Below are positions 12,506 to 25,841 of a stretch of 64,000 nucleotides of DNA, piece after piece. Within the stretch, counting starts at the first letter, position 1. Each line of letters opens with the position of its first letter. The DNA comes from Piper betle (taxonomy: Eukaryota; Streptophyta; Magnoliopsida; Piperales; Piperaceae). The position numbers and the translations under genes are program-made. Under the pieces are notes generated by a model. That model had not been told where the DNA came from and made no database searches. It saw only the letters and a list, made by a program, of their open reading frames with translations. The stretch is from contig JAURVB010012360.1 of assembly GCA_033002965.1 (NCBI GenBank), positions 42,305 to 106,304 on the forward strand, written 5' to 3'.

Positions 12506-13503
12506 CTATAACTCATACGCAGTCACAACTTCTATTTTGACCAATTGAATGGATCCCACTACTTAAAATATACATAAATAAATGTAAACATAACTAATTA
12601 AGTTAGTTGTAAATTTTCAAATTAATCTAATGTGTATAACCCACAATTTCATTTTAATTATATAAATAATTGTAATAAAAATTTATTTTAAAATACTTTA
12701 AGACAATTACATTTTTTTAAAAATTTAAAGTAGGTCATATTGGAGTATAAAAACTTATCAACCTCCAATTTATATATTCTACTTCCATAATAAGAAAATA
12801 TTCAAATTAAAGATGTAGTTCATATAAGATATACGGGTATACCTTATTTAATTTTTTCCATAATAAAATAATATTAAGAGAGCATCAATATTAGATTTTT
12901 AATGGATGATTTACCGATGAATAATTGGCTTACATGAGAACCAAGCTTTCATCTCCCGAAAGGATTCATTCCCCTAACAGGATAATTAATTAATATTGAT
13001 GACGACTATTATGCCAAATTTGTTTTATGGTTCTAAATAATGAACGTATATTTAATAATATCTACATATAAGGGGAAGATAAACCGAGAGATCTGACGCT
13101 AAATATTGGCGTTTTATTTATAAGGGATTATCAGCCACTTTTACTCCTCCTCATCATCCATCTCCCCCACAAAAAAAAAGAAAGAAAGAAAAGGCGAATT
13201 CTGAATCCTGATCCAACTACAAAGTCTAAAACACAGAAACATAAATACGGGAAATCCAAAACCATGTGAAACTCAACCGCATTACCGCACTTTCCAAGAT
13301 GTGCCACATCTCTATCCTTTCCATTACACTTCTCCGTCCCCATCAGTAGATCAAGTAGCGGCAAATTTGTGGATCTCACGCCTAACACGTAATATTATGT
13401 GTACAACATGCACCATATACACATAGATTACTAACGTCCACATCTCATATTTCCAGGGCCAAGCCGGAACGTTCATCCTCCACCCCTTCCGTTGTTGAGG
13501 GAG
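12505..13503. other. Intergenic DNA and presumed promoter/5' UTR of the first aminotransferase gene
   Basis: AT-rich to about 13,080, then more balanced up to the ATG at 13,504. No coding sequence seen. No core promoter element could be assigned with confidence. Confidence 0.4.
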
Positions 13504-16500
13504 ATGGGAGAGTGCGGGTGGTTTGATGAGTCGAATTTCGGCGACGGAGGCGCCGATGTAGGTTGGAATTTCCGGCCCAATGCCGTGCTGGAGACGGTCG
13601 GCCGGAGTTCCATCCGGGGCCTGTTGACGGCCATCAGGTCCAACATTGTGGATGAGAGTGATGGGAGGCCCGTGGTGGCGCTCGGCCACGGCGACCCGTC
13701 GGTGTTTGAGTGCTTCCGGGCGGCCAAGGAGGCGGAGGATGCGGTGGTGGCGGCGTTGAGGTCCGGCCAGTTCAACTCCTATGCACCCAGCGTCGGGTTA
13801 CAATCGGCTAGAAGGTAATTAGGCAATCGGCTCTATATAATATAACCCCATTTTGAGGATTTGATTAATCCATATTCTATCTACCCACCATAAATCATTA
13901 TAGTTAACACTTAGGCAAGAAATATTCTTTTCTAAAAAAGTAAATATGTTTTTTGAAGTTTTCCCCTTTCTTTCATGTTATTTATCATATTTACTTTTAT
14001 AATTGAAATTTTTATTTTATGAACAGTTATTTGTCCTAGTTGAAAGCATGCTATAATTTTGTTTGTTGTTTATTTTAAAGCATTATGGATTCTAAGATTT
14101 TATTATTCCACTTGTATTTTGTGGTTGAAAAAATAAAATATAATTTTTTTTTTAATATCAAATATCAAACATCTATATATTTTATATTAAAAAAATATTC
14201 TTTTCTAAAAAAGTAAATATATTTTTTGAAGTTTTCCCCTTTCTTTCATGTTATTTATCATATTTACTTTTGTAATTGAAAATTTTATTTTATGAACAAT
14301 TATTTGTCCTAGTAGAAAGCATGCTATAATTTTGTTTGTTGTTTATTTTAAAGCATTATAGATTCTAAGATTTTATTATACCACTTGTATTTTCTGGTTG
14401 AAACAAATAAAATATAACAATTTTTTTATATAAAATATCAAACATCTATATATTTTATATTAAAAAATGTTATGTTTTATTTTTAATATTAGAAAAAATT
14501 GAGGTATTTTTTTTAATATAAATGTTGAATGAAATGAGGGAAGTGTTTATTTTGTTTAAGTTCAACTGTTCAAGGGGAGCTTTCATTGAATCTATCAATC
14601 TACAGTGCGTTGGAGAAAAAAATTTTCTACGTCAACTCAAATCGAGCTCAATCAATCTGAAAGCACTTAATTATCATTAAATCTATTACCAAGATATCAA
14701 GCAATGAAAAACATGTTCTCTTCGTGATCTCCTATAGGTCAGTAGCAGAGTACTTGAACAGAGACCTTCCATGCAAGCTCTCGTCGGACGATGTCTACCT
14801 CACCCAAGGTTGCAGCCAAGCCATTGAGGTTGTCATGTCTGCTCTTGCTCGACCTCGCGCCAACATCTTGCTCCCCATGCCAGGTTTCCCCGTGTATGAA
14901 GCACAGTGTGCTTTCACCGGCATCGAAGCCCGCCACTTCAATCTTCTCCCTGACAACAACTGGGAGGCCGACCTTGGAGCAGTTGAAGCTCTGGCCGATG
15001 ACAACACGGTTGCCATGGTCATCATCAACCCCGGCAACCCTTGTGGGAATGTGTATACTTGCCAGCATTTGGCCAAGGTTGGTTATCTATAACTTAGCTT
15101 TATGTAATATGATGATGATGTGATTTTGTTTAAGAAAGACTGTGGCTTGGATGATGCACAGATTACAGAGACAGCTAGGAAGCTTGGGATAATGGTGATT
15201 GCAGATGAGGTTTATGGTCATATTACCTTCGGGACCAATCCTTTCGTGCCCATGGGGACGTTTGGATCCATTGCTCCAGTTTTGACGCTTGGGTCCTTAT
15301 CTAAGAGGTGGATGGTTCCTGGGTGGCGGCTAGGTTGGCTTGCAGTGACGGACCCTGATGGCATTTTGAAGAAAAACAAGGTGTTTCTGAGCTACTCTTG
15401 TTCCTTGGTTGTTAATTCAGTTTTGGTAGTAAGGCTATTTAGAATTTACGTTCTTTTGCATTCATAGTTGTAAATTGTAATGTAATAGTTTGTTATATAT
15501 GCTTGTTGCAGATTCTTGATTCCATCCAGGGGTACCTTAATATCTCATCTGACCCTCCTACCTTCATACAGGTTTTTGATTATTTATACTATTAGGAACT
15601 CTGTGTTTGTTGTCATGATTATTCTAACTATTGGTGCTTGTAGATTGAATGCAATTTAGACATTATTTTTGGTAGCAGCATGTTTTGAAGTGAAGGTCTC
15701 TCTTAAATAGTTGTTTTTGTGAACACGTCATTGACATTTTTTCTGTGAAGATGATAGGATTGTCACTTAAGTTCTTGATGCTTTGGTTATCTTGGAAGTG
15801 ATTTCTTCTATGTTTACTACATTATTTTAATAATGTTCATAATGCATGATCTAAAAGCTGTCATGAAACTTTCTATAGTGGACAATTTTTATTTAACTGT
15901 AGCTAATAAACAACAGTACATGATCATGGTTTGTTGTCTGAAGTTAGTGAACCCTTTTGGTAATGTGACTTGAATGACCATTGAAGTTTGGCTGATCCTC
16001 AATGTCGTCTTGGTCTAATTTGATTAGGCTGCACTTCCTCAAATTCTCAATGAAACAACAGACGAGTACTTCAGAAAGATAACTCAAACATTGCAGCAGA
16101 CAGCCGACTTATGTTACACCAAATTAAAAACGATTGACTGCCTTACTTGCCCTCATAAACCAGAAGGTTCCATGTTTGCAATGGTCAGAAAATATTATCT
16201 TTATAAATAAACGTGGTTTGTTTTTTTAATTAGAGATGACTTTGAGTTATCAGCTGATTTGAATTAATAACTTATGCTATATGCATGCTTAATGTAGGTC
16301 AAACTCAATTTGGCTCTTCTGGAAAAAATAGATGATGATTTGGATTTTTGTTGCAAGCTGGCCACAGAAGAAAAAATTATCATTCTGCCAGGTAAGATAG
16401 TTGTAAAATTAACTCATTAATTCATCAACGATTCTTCTCTTGTGCTATAAACGTATATAATTTTTTTTGGGGCACATTTCATGGAAATTTTGTGATATAA

Positions 16501-16748
16501 TGAATCTAAACATACTGGTTTTTGAAACTAATGTTTTGTCTGTGTGTGAACCTCTAAAAATCATTTCTCTGTTGTAAGTTCTGATCAACTTGTAAGAAGC
16601 TTTTGTTTTCTGATTTCATGTTGGTGCAGGAGCTGCTTGTGGACTAAAAAATTGGCTTCGTATCACTTACGCCGTTGAGCCATCTTCTCTTGAAGATGGT
16701 CTGGACAGATTAAAATCCTTTTGCGATAGACACAAAAAGATCTTCTAA
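13504..16748 (+). CDS. Tyrosine/nicotianamine aminotransferase-like protein, copy 1
   Basis: A PLP-dependent class I/II aminotransferase of the plant TAT/NAAT group, which transfers the amino group of tyrosine or a related substrate to a 2-oxo acid. Seven exons fit GT-AG rules: 13504-13814, 14738-15077, 15162-15380, 15512-15571, 16028-16183, 16298-16391 and 16630-16748. They total 1,299 nt, or 432 residues, normal for the family. Visible landmarks are WNFRPN and LGHGDPS near the N-terminus, the conserved NPGNPCGNV, and the PLP-lysine region [15 protein letters not shown]. The start is the first in-frame ATG ([10 protein letters not shown]). Exon lengths match copy 2 except in the first and last exons, which shows a tandem duplication. 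No break was found. Whether it prefers tyrosine or nicotianamine cannot be told from sequence alone. Confidence 0.93.
13920..14465 (+). repeat. Tandem duplication (~274-bp unit) inside intron 1 of aminotransferase copy 1
   Basis: The sequence from AATATTCTTTTCTAAAAAAG (about 13,920) is repeated from about 14,194 to 14,465 with few changes. Both units are AT-rich and non-coding. It lengthens intron 1 to about 0.92 kb. Confidence 0.85.
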
Positions 16749-17017
16749 AGGAGCCGCAAAGTGATGGTCTTGGTTCCCAATACTCCAACTACAGCAAAAT
16801 ACTTGGAACTCCAATGAGTTATCCATGAGATAACCAGCATTAACATATTATATATCTCCTTGATAGCATCCTCTAACATTAAACAAATAAACAGCGGCTA
16901 TTCTATTGATAACTCATACACAGATATGGTATGATTAGTACTCCTGTTGGAGTCCTTTTGTATCGTCAAAAACTAACCAGGAGTTTGAGTCTGTAATAAT
17001 AGCTGCAATATTTTTTA

Positions 17018-17811
17018 TTTTCTTATTTTTTTATCCTATGCTATAATTCGATTTTCCAACACATACTTTAATAAAGCATCATGCTTCAACAGCTAATATT
17101 AATTTGTTTTGTCCAATTTTTTGGTGGGAATTCAAAATTATTGTTTACAAAATCTGTAATATTGGCAGGGCAGCCATTTGGTTGCTGCTCTCAATTCTGT
17201 TTGCTGTGTGATATCTGGTGTTGGAACTTGAGTTCAAGATTTAGAAAGAAATTTATGGTTTATGGTCTTGGTTTTTGTTGATTAAAACGTGAATACGAAT
17301 CTTTCAACCAACAAGTCTATGCTAATATAATGCATTCTTCACGCCATCTTGACAACAGAAGTTGGAAGGGTGTGCTGAGTTAGGATAATAAATCAATAGA
17401 TATTGTCAATTAGATGTCACCTTGCAAGTAGCTGGTCGATTTCTTCCTAGGCGAAATGAAGTAAATATTTACAACTTTATGATTCTATATATTTTCTTTT
17501 GATCACTTGAATTACATACATGGGATATACGATATTCTAATCAACTTGATTGATGCTAGAATAGCTATTCCTTATTATTAAATCAAATTAGATAGGATGA
17601 TCAATTAGAACTGAATATGAGGAAATGGGGCATAATAGTGCTTTCCATGCTGCCTTGGGTTTTTTTCATTTTTAGATAGATGTTAATTGTGGAGTGTTTC
17701 ATGCTGACAGTGCCGGTTCAAGAAAGAGCATGCTCGTCGCCGTTATGTTAATTAGTCCTCAAAAAACATCAAATTAGGCGGTCAGCAGCATGTTAATCTG
17801 ACAACTAATAT
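17018..17811 (+). repeat. Duplicated intergenic block, copy A
   Basis: Starting at TTTTTTATCCTATGC and ending near CAACTAATAT, this block matches 27,293-28,016 in order and orientation, with substitutions and small indels. It lies between aminotransferase copy 1 and the first exon of copy 2, so it is probably the 3' flank or promoter part of an old aminotransferase duplication unit. Confidence 0.8.
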
Positions 17812-18374
17812 AATCCCCCTTGTAGACATCATATCAAAATGATTTCGCTATATAATATTTAATTCTTCTTTGATTATTTATATCATCAACCTCTAGCTAA
17901 TATAATTAAATCTCCGTTTATACTAACACGCAGCCACAGGCCTCCAACCAACAACCAAAAACCAAAAACAAACAAAGAAAGAAAAATGGATATGAATACA
18001 TATATACACAAAGAGTCGATAGCAATGTCGTCGTAATGTCGACTACATATGCAAAGCAAAGATTGAGAATTGAGACAAACCCACCCCAGCAAGTCACCTT
18101 ATAATGGTGGTATCCATGACAGGGCATGCAAATTGAAAATTCCGTCCAAATGTTAAACAACACTAAAACTCTCTTCTTAATTTGGTGCATATATTGCGTC
18201 TTAATATCCATGACATATATGATTGATGATTCATCCATTTCTAAACTTCCTCTTCTGTTTCGTACGCGTGGTTGCCATTTAACCATGCACTAATCGAATA
18301 TATATAACTCGAACATGCACACTTTCTAACTTGTGCACATTCAAGATCAGCAACAAGACCTGCTCAATCCGATC

Positions 18375-18378
<4 letters not shown>

Positions 18379-18419
<41 letters not shown>
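18379..18419 (+). repeat. (AG)n microsatellite in the presumed 5' UTR
   Basis: About 20 uninterrupted AG units end 12 bases before the ATG at 18,431. GA/CT tracts near plant start sites are often promoter or leader elements, but no function can be claimed here. Confidence 0.85.
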
Positions 18420-18422
<3 letters not shown>

Positions 18423-18430
18423 AGAAATTT

Positions 18431-21400
18431 ATGGAGAGCGGCCATGGTGGGGAGGGGTGTGATCAATGGATGTTCCAGCCGAACGCCGACGGTGAAGTGG
18501 CAGGGCGGTTGTCGGTCCGGCGAACAGTGCTGGCAGTGATGGCCAACATGGTGGAAGGGGACGACCGGGCCGTGGTGCCCCTCGGCCACGGCGACCCCTC
18601 GCACTTCCCCGCCTTCCGCACCGCGGCCATCGCCACCGAGGTCGTCGCGTCGGCCAAGTACAACTGCTATGCTCCCTACGTTGGAGTTGCTCAAGCCAGG
18701 AAGTAAGATGTTAATTGAATATTACTGACACTCTTATAGTTTTTATAAGTAGTGTTTATTGAGATGCTTAGCAAACGTCAAAATGAGGGATGTTCTAACA
18801 TATTTCGAAGATGATTGATTTCATATATTTACGTAATGTTGTAGATCCCAATAAAAATTGCAATTATGGAATAATTTATTAAACTTTATTTAAAGAAGAC
18901 AAGCCACTTCTTTGGAGTTGACATCCGTACCACACTTCCCGACCAATCTCCAACGAGTGGCTGACGTGCACCACCGACGCCTGCTTCTCCTCCTTGCTCC
19001 TACAAACCCGACCAACATAGCTTACGCAAGTTGTAGCGTCGAAGTTTTGGTGTGGTGATGGAGAACGGTGGTGGTGAGGGGTGTGGAATTTCCGGCCGAA
19101 CGCCGGCTTGGTGACGGCCGGCGAAGTCACCATCCGTGGGGTGCTCATGGTGGTCATGTCCAAGCTCGAGGACGAGAGCGACCACCGACCGGTGCTGCCG
19201 CTTGGCCATGGCGACCCCTCCGCTTTTCCTTGCTTCCGCACCACCCCCGTCGCAGAGGACGCCGTCGCCGACGCTGTCAAGTTCGCCCAGTACAACTCGT
19301 ATGCTCCCAACGTCGGCATTCTTCCGGCAAGGAAGTAAGATCAGCTTTGAAGTTTCTGGTTTGTGGTTGGTGTCTGTTCTAGGCATGGACATTAGTGAGC
19401 TTCCTTTCTGCTAATTGACACATTTTCACTTTGAGAAAGATGGTTTTGGAAGTTGGCCTTGGGCACCCTTTTCATGTCTTAGCTTAAGAATCTTATCTTT
19501 GTGGTTTTAGTTGTTATGGTGATGGCCAGTGCTCTGTTTTTGTTTGTTTGTGATTAACATGTCATTTGTTTTGGAATGTTCTGCCAATTTTGCATCTATA
19601 TCATCCAATACTCTTCCAAAAGTGGGATTTGGTATGTTATGGTAGAAAACACACGTCTCTATACTTACAAGTATGACATTCCCAGTTTTGTTGCTTGCTT
19701 CTTTTTTGAATGTAGGGCTGTGGCAGAATATCTCAACCGGGATCTTCCTTACAAGCTTTCTGCGGATGATGTGTACATGACATTGGGATGCACTCAAGCC
19801 ATTGAGGTTGCTTTATCGGTTCTGGCTCGGCCTCGTGCCAATATCCTCCTCCCAAGACCTGGGTTTCCTTATTATGAAGCCCGTTGTGCTTATTCCGGTT
19901 TTGAAGCTAGGCATTTTGATCTCCTTCCTGATAAGAACTGGGAGGTGGATCTCCAAGCTGTGGAAGCTTTGGCTGATGAGAACACTGTCGCAATAGTTGT
20001 TATAAACCCTGGGAACCCTTGTGGGAATGTCTTCTCCTATGAGCATATGGCCAAGGTTTGTGTTTAGTTATGGACTTACTAATTTTCTTGTTGAAGTTAG
20101 AAGAAGCCACTGCTAAGTGTGGTTGATTAAATGTGAAGATTGCAGAGACCGCAAAGAGGCTTGGAATTCTTGTTATTGCTGATGAGGTGTATGACCATTT
20201 TACTTTTGGGAGCAATCCTTTCACACCAATGGGAACTTTTGGATCAATTGTTCCAGTTTTAACACTTGGTTCGATATCGAAGAGATGGGTGGTGCCTGGA
20301 TGGCGAATTGGCTGGCTAGTGACATCAGATCCCAGTGGCATTTTGAAGAAAACTAAGGTCTTCGTTTTATTGTATAATAATACTTGATCTTACAAGTGCA
20401 GAATTTACTGCTTCTTCTAAAATCTATGCTTCATTTTGCAAAGCTTACTTTTACTTTTGATTGCCAGTGGGCATATGTGGAGTGAATGTTCTTTTAAAAG
20501 TTTTTCTGTGTTTTGTTCCTGTTCATTTTCTGGCTCAGTGGTCTTATATAATAACAAATGCTGGGGGAATTCAATGTCTGCTAGGCAAGCATTTGTAGAT
20601 TAATGGAATTGGTTGCTGGCTTTTGAATCTTTCTTATAAAAGAAAAATGTAAAAGAGAAGATTGATTGTGCAGGTGATTAATATTAGTAGACTATGATTT
20701 TTGTTGTTGTTTCTGTTTAGATTGTTGATTCTATTCAGAGCATTATGAACATTAGCTGCGATCCTGCAACTTTTATCCAGGTATGCCTTTTCATTAACGA
20801 GTATTTGAGGTAAATATTCGTTTGTCTACTGCAAAAACTCATGAATTGCCTTAACATTTGAGATGTGTTTTTTGAAAACCACCAAATGCTGTGCTTGTAA
20901 AAATAATTAATCGTGTATGACCACCTCAAATGCTAAATATTCTTAGTAGACACTGTTACATTAATCATAACTTAAATGTTCAACTTTTTTTGTCATTTTC
21001 ATTTGCAAAATCTTTATGACTCGCGCGTGGGCAACTCCCAGGGTGCGATTCCAAAAATTCTCCTCCAAACAAAAGAAGACTTTTTCGACAACATAATTCA
21101 GATTCTACGCCAAGCAGCTGATACATGTTATGACAAATTGCAGCAAATAGAATGTTTGTTTTGCCCTTACAAACCGGAGGGATCCATGTTTACAATGGTG
21201 AGCAAGGAGAAAGCTTCTCTACATAATCAGCAGTTTGAATTGCCTTTTTTTCTTTGTTATAATTCTCATTGACCTCATTACTTGATGTAGGTTAAGCTGA
21301 ACCTCTCACTTCTTCAAGACATTGCTGATGATTTTGACTTTTGCTGCAAGCTTGCCAAAGAGGAAAATATGGTCATTCTGCCAGGTTCGCTATGTTCCAT

Positions 21401-21725
21401 TAAGCTACTAGTTTGGCATTTTAAATATAAAAGCCTGGTAATTGTAAGCTTTACTATTGAGCATCTTTTGTGGTTAAGAATGTTCAGATTACAGAGTCGG
21501 TTCATAAACATTCACTCAGTCCCTGGTTTTACTTATTGGAATGTGCATCAAGCTTGCTTCACTATAAGTAATTTCATGTTTAACATCAATTTGACTGCAT
21601 GTTCTGCAGGAAGCGCGGTGGGCTTGAAATGTTGGCTTCGGATAACCTTTGCTATAGACTTGGCTTCTCTGGAAGATGGTCTAGGTCGATTGAAGTCCTT
21701 CTGTGATAGACACAAAAAGAAATGA
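18431..21725 (+). CDS. Tyrosine/nicotianamine aminotransferase-like protein, copy 2 (using first exon 1a)
   Basis: Exons 18431-18702 (1a), 19716-20055, 20139-20357, 20721-20780, 21042-21197, 21291-21384 and 21610-21725 join in frame with GT-AG sites to 1,257 nt, or 418 residues. Exon 1a starts [10 protein letters not shown], has LGHGDPSHF, and ends in a phase-2 donor (AA|GTAAGA). The body shows [10 protein letters not shown] and the PLP-lysine region [16 protein letters not shown] second first-exon candidate, 1b, lies within the 1-kb intron after exon 1a and also ends in a good phase-2 donor, but its only plausible ATG is out of frame. I therefore favour 1a, with 1b skipped. Usage of 1b with a sequencing error, or alternative first exons, remains possible. 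Confidence 0.8.
19058..19334 (+). pseudogene. Second, frame-broken copy of aminotransferase exon 1 (exon 1b)
   Basis: The frame from 19,081 reads [24 protein letters not shown] and [15 protein letters not shown] and ends at the donor AA|GTAAGA (19,335). This makes it a clear exon 1 homologue, closer to exon 1 of copy 1 in its WNFRPN motif than exon 1a is. The homologous start ATG at 19,058 (MENGGGEGC) is in a different frame, and the WNFRPN frame has a stop at 19,075. Compared with exon 1a, a net loss near 19,082-19,085 explains the shift. The first in-frame ATG (19,147) would drop about 22 residues of the preserved frame as well as the normal N-terminus. Confidence 0.75.
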
Positions 21726-22616
21726 TATGTTGTAGTGTTCGATACTAATCTGCTACTGTTCAATAATGGGCCTTTTTTCTGGGTCGTCCAGAAAGCTGCC
21801 GATCAGTCCTGTTGTGGTCATTATAAAATATGCATTCACGCCAACTTGTGTTGAACATTTGATTGAGATGGGTGATCAGCAACGCCTTGTTGGATTTCCC
21901 TTCCAGAATTGTGACTTTCTTCTGGTTTATTTGATTGCATGAATATTTCCTATTGTCACAGTTACCAGCTACTATTTCTGAACTCGACTTGTCGACATGA
22001 ATTTGTTGGAGAGAAAGATTTATACTCAAACCAACGGAAGCTCGACCTAAAACATCTAAAACTCCGCAAACGTTATTGGTTATCACATACATTTATTACT
22101 AATCTTCTCTATTGTTCCAAATCATGACGTCGTGCTTCGCCATTATATTCTTTTGGTCATGGATTTAAGATTGTTAAATTAATCTTATAATTGAATTAAT
22201 CTCATTAAGAAGGTTCGTCAGAAATCTAAGAATCCAATCTAAGAGTGCAGTTTACCAAAGACTATAGTATTAATGGTAATATTATGATTAAAATAATTTA
22301 AGCCGGTATTTACCTTTTCTTTTCCTTATAAAAAGTTCAAAATATCATAATAGAATTATATTTCTTTTTTTTGCATCATCAATAAGAAAGACATTATAAG
22401 GTTATGGAGGAAAGGAGAAAGGAAACTTGTCATTCTTTTCCGTCAGATTTTGCTTAGATCAAAGTGTGCTTTCACATTGATTTTAATGTTTTTCATTCAA
22501 TTTTTGGGTAATTTTTATTTTCATTTCTTATAATATCAAATAGAAATGAATTAAATCTAACAAAAATACCCTCTCCTTATAAATTGTGATTTTTGAGAGG
22601 TATGAAGTCGGTTGAT
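21726..22616. other. 3' flank of aminotransferase copy 2, no gene seen
   Basis: Presumed 3' UTR to roughly 22,100, then AT-rich intergenic DNA. Open frames are short and match nothing known to me. Confidence 0.5.
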
Positions 22617-22820
22617 CCCCTCTTTAAGGGGAGAGGATTTGCTATACCACTTGTTATAGCACAACCCCATAACAGTTTTATGATTGGTTATAATTTCTAT
22701 AATTAATAAAGATTGAAAAATTAACCATAACAATCGATTATATTCCCCTTTTTTTATAGAGGTCATAACCAGTAAAAAACTGCTATAGCTACAGCAAAAC
22801 TCCTCTCCTTTTTAAGATCC
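22617..22820. mobile_element. Candidate MITE (~200 bp) with terminal inverted repeats
   Basis: The left end TTTAAGGGGAGAGGATTTGC pairs with the right end GCAAAACTCCTCTCCTTTTT. Inside, a second inverted motif (GCTATA...TATAGC) occurs at each side. It is non-coding and AT-rich. A target duplication could not be fixed because both flanks contain AAG/GATCCC-like sequence. Confidence 0.55.
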
Positions 22821-23594
22821 CAATAGGCCACTTTCAACTCTACTGTTGAAACTTTCACCAAATTGCATTAGTACTTATTTCCATCAACGAGAATCAAACC
22901 ATACATACATCAATTTATGTCATTATTCATATCGTCTCATCTCACAACAAGAAAATATTTATCTATCTATCTATCTATATGTTTATTTTCTATTTTTTTA
23001 TCTATCTAATAATATAAAAGAAAATGGTCTTCTTACATGTGGCAGGTCCACGATTTTTAGAGCTTTTTTAATAAATTTAAAGAATTTTAGAGGAAAAGTT
23101 AACATGACCTTTAGATTATTATAACAACTAAGGTTAGATCTATAAAATTCCTAATTTAATTATAACTATGAATTACGTTTCTTAAAGTCTGAGATTAGAT
23201 CTATAAGATTCCTAATTTAACTATAACTATAAATTATGTATCTTATTTTAATTATGTCACATTAAGATAATACTATATTTTTTGAATTGATGACTTATAT
23301 TTATACATCAATTTATATTTTTTCTCAATCATGCATTCTCTCTTGCAATGGTGTTTTGTACCTTCTTTCTTTTCCAAGCGATAAAATTAGTTTCAAAAAA
23401 CAATTAACTAAATCGAGTCAAACAAATTACACTTGAAGTATGTGCAATGCACGGGGTTATCATGCTAGTTAATTAATAATATAAAATGAAACAATTTTTG
23501 GCCAATTGTCTATCTCATATATTTTTTCATAATTTTTCTTGAATTTAGAAAATTTTAGAGGCAAAGGATTATAGTTAATTAACTCACAGGGTTC
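22821..23594. other. AT-rich intergenic DNA, partly duplicated at 28.9-29.1 kb
   Basis: About 22,815-22,962 (from AAGATCCCAATAGGCCAC to AACAAGAAAATATT) resembles about 28,924-29,076, with many substitutions. Short ATCT repeats lie at 22,962-22,978. About 23,110-23,240 carries two copies of a ~65-bp unit with AGATCTATAA. No gene. Confidence 0.5.
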
Positions 23595-25807
23595 TTGGTC
23601 ATTGTTGGCAGCGCGTCACTCTGTTGCCACCTCGTCGCCGACCAGCTTCCTCATCGACCGAGCTATTTTCCCCTTCCCTTCTCTTTTCCCTTGCCTACCT
23701 CTACTTGTTCACCCCTTTCCTCCCTATCTGCTAGGCCGTCGGCAGCAGTAGAATGTAGTCAGCCAGTCGCCCAGACCAGACCTCCTACCCCACCTCCCTT
23801 GCTCGGCTAGCCCTAGTCCAACTCTCCTCTCTCCTCGTCGTGTGGCAATCACTGCCACCACCCCTTGGCACTATTGGTAGTCATGGCCGTCGTCGTCTTA
23901 GCCGTTTTGATTCTAAATCACTAGGAGATGCTTTTCACTTCTCTAATTTTATATTTTAAATAATTTTAATCATTATACATATCATCCATATTTTATATGA
24001 ATTGTTCATATTTTGTCCATATGTTAATTTTGTGATTTCATGATAATTGTCTATGATTAATAAATTTCTTAGTCAATTTAACAATTGATAAGGATTAGAT
24101 TCAAATTATTTGAATATGAAGTTAAATATGTTACAGATGATGTTTGAAATTGTGAAGTAATGAAATTACTTGGGATGCAAGTTGGTAATGAAACATGTCC
24201 TTGGTTGTATTGTTATGTTATGAGAATAATTATTTATTTTGAAATAATTAAAAGTGGATGTGTGACTTATTAATTTAAACTCATGATATCTTCATTGGTT
24301 AACTCGATTTATATTGGTAGTACTGAATGACGCCAGGTTTATTTATCCTTAGATTCTACTTATTTTATTGTGGTAATTATGTGTTAATTGTTATGTTCAT
24401 TAGAATTAATGTTTTATGTTGGTTACCACATTTAGTTGTGATTTTTTATGTCTTGACGTGTTCCTTTTTATTGCATGTTGAGATCTTATTCATATTCATC
24501 TATTTCATACATACATCACATAGTTATCATAGACATTAATGTGTAGTTTGTACGAAGTAGGAGCTTGTCATCTAAGTGCGAAACCCGCATAGAGTTTCAA
24601 CCAGGTATGCAGGACTCGCTTCTTGATTTGTTGTTTTATTTCATCGCTGTTTTGTTTTACAGATCACAAGACGTGTTGATTGGTCTTTTTATCAGATTAT
24701 ACTTAATACGGGTCATTTAAATGCTATGTTTTCAAGAATTAAAAACCCTCAAAGATGATATCCCTTGAGCTGTTTTTGAAAACTTATATCCGCAACAAGT
24801 TACCTTCGGGCCTATTTATATAATTCCATTCCTAGCCATATTATACAATTTTTATTAGATTTTCTTGAGAGTCAAGAGATGAAGGAATTGACTTAACACA
24901 TATCGTGAGAGTGCACATGTGTAAGTCAATGCGGGCTCTTAACACATATCGTAAGAGTGCACATGTGTAAGTCATTGCGGGCTTTGAATTGATGAGATGG
25001 TTGTTCCATTTTTGAGGGATCATGATAACTCCACGTTTGGAGCTTCCTCACACCCGGAGAGGTGTGGAGTAGATGAGTATTGTTGTGTATAACACATGTC
25101 TGGAAGTGTGGTATCAAAGGATACTAAAGGCGCTTGCCTAAGAATACTCGGCATTTATTCTCTCGGCTAAGAGAAATGTGAAGGTTTAGAGAGGGCTTAG
25201 GATATTGATTTTATCGAGAGTGAGATTTAAAAAAATGAGAAAATGTCGAGAGAGGTATAATGTCAGTCAATTAAGGATACTATATGGTCTACAGCTAGAT
25301 GGCTCCTTAGTAGTAACCGTTGGAGTGTTTAGTGGAAGTATATGATCGATTTCTTTTACATGAGAGCCAGCTCTTATTTACTAGTTTAATATTTAGTTAT
25401 TTTCAAACCATTGACAACTATTGTTGACAATTTTCTAAATGTAGGTAAGGAACAAGATTTTGAAATGTCGGCCTCGGTGGAAGAGCGGTGATTGCTTAGT
25501 GCACATACACCGACCTAACACGATATATTTGACTTGTTGAGTAATTTTGGTTATGATGTATCATAATGTGATATTGAAATATATTAAAATGACTTTAAAA
25601 TGTTGAGAATGATATAACATATGTGTCAAATGGGTTGAGACACCCAATAAATGTTTATGATTTTGTTTTGAGATTGATTTAAAATTATGGCAGTTATGAT
25701 GAAGAGATGGGTTGACACCCAACTTATCTATATGATTTTATTGTGATAACTTTAATGTATTTTGAAATGAAAGTTTTATGTTATGTTGTCATGTATCTAT
25801 GTATGTA

Positions 25808-25841
<34 letters not shown>

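Noticed and set aside
19000..19392. Overlapping frames of 104-146 codons in both strands around exon 1b
   Set aside because: Only the frame with WNFRPN and LGHGDPS matches the aminotransferase family; the rest are GC-rich shadows.
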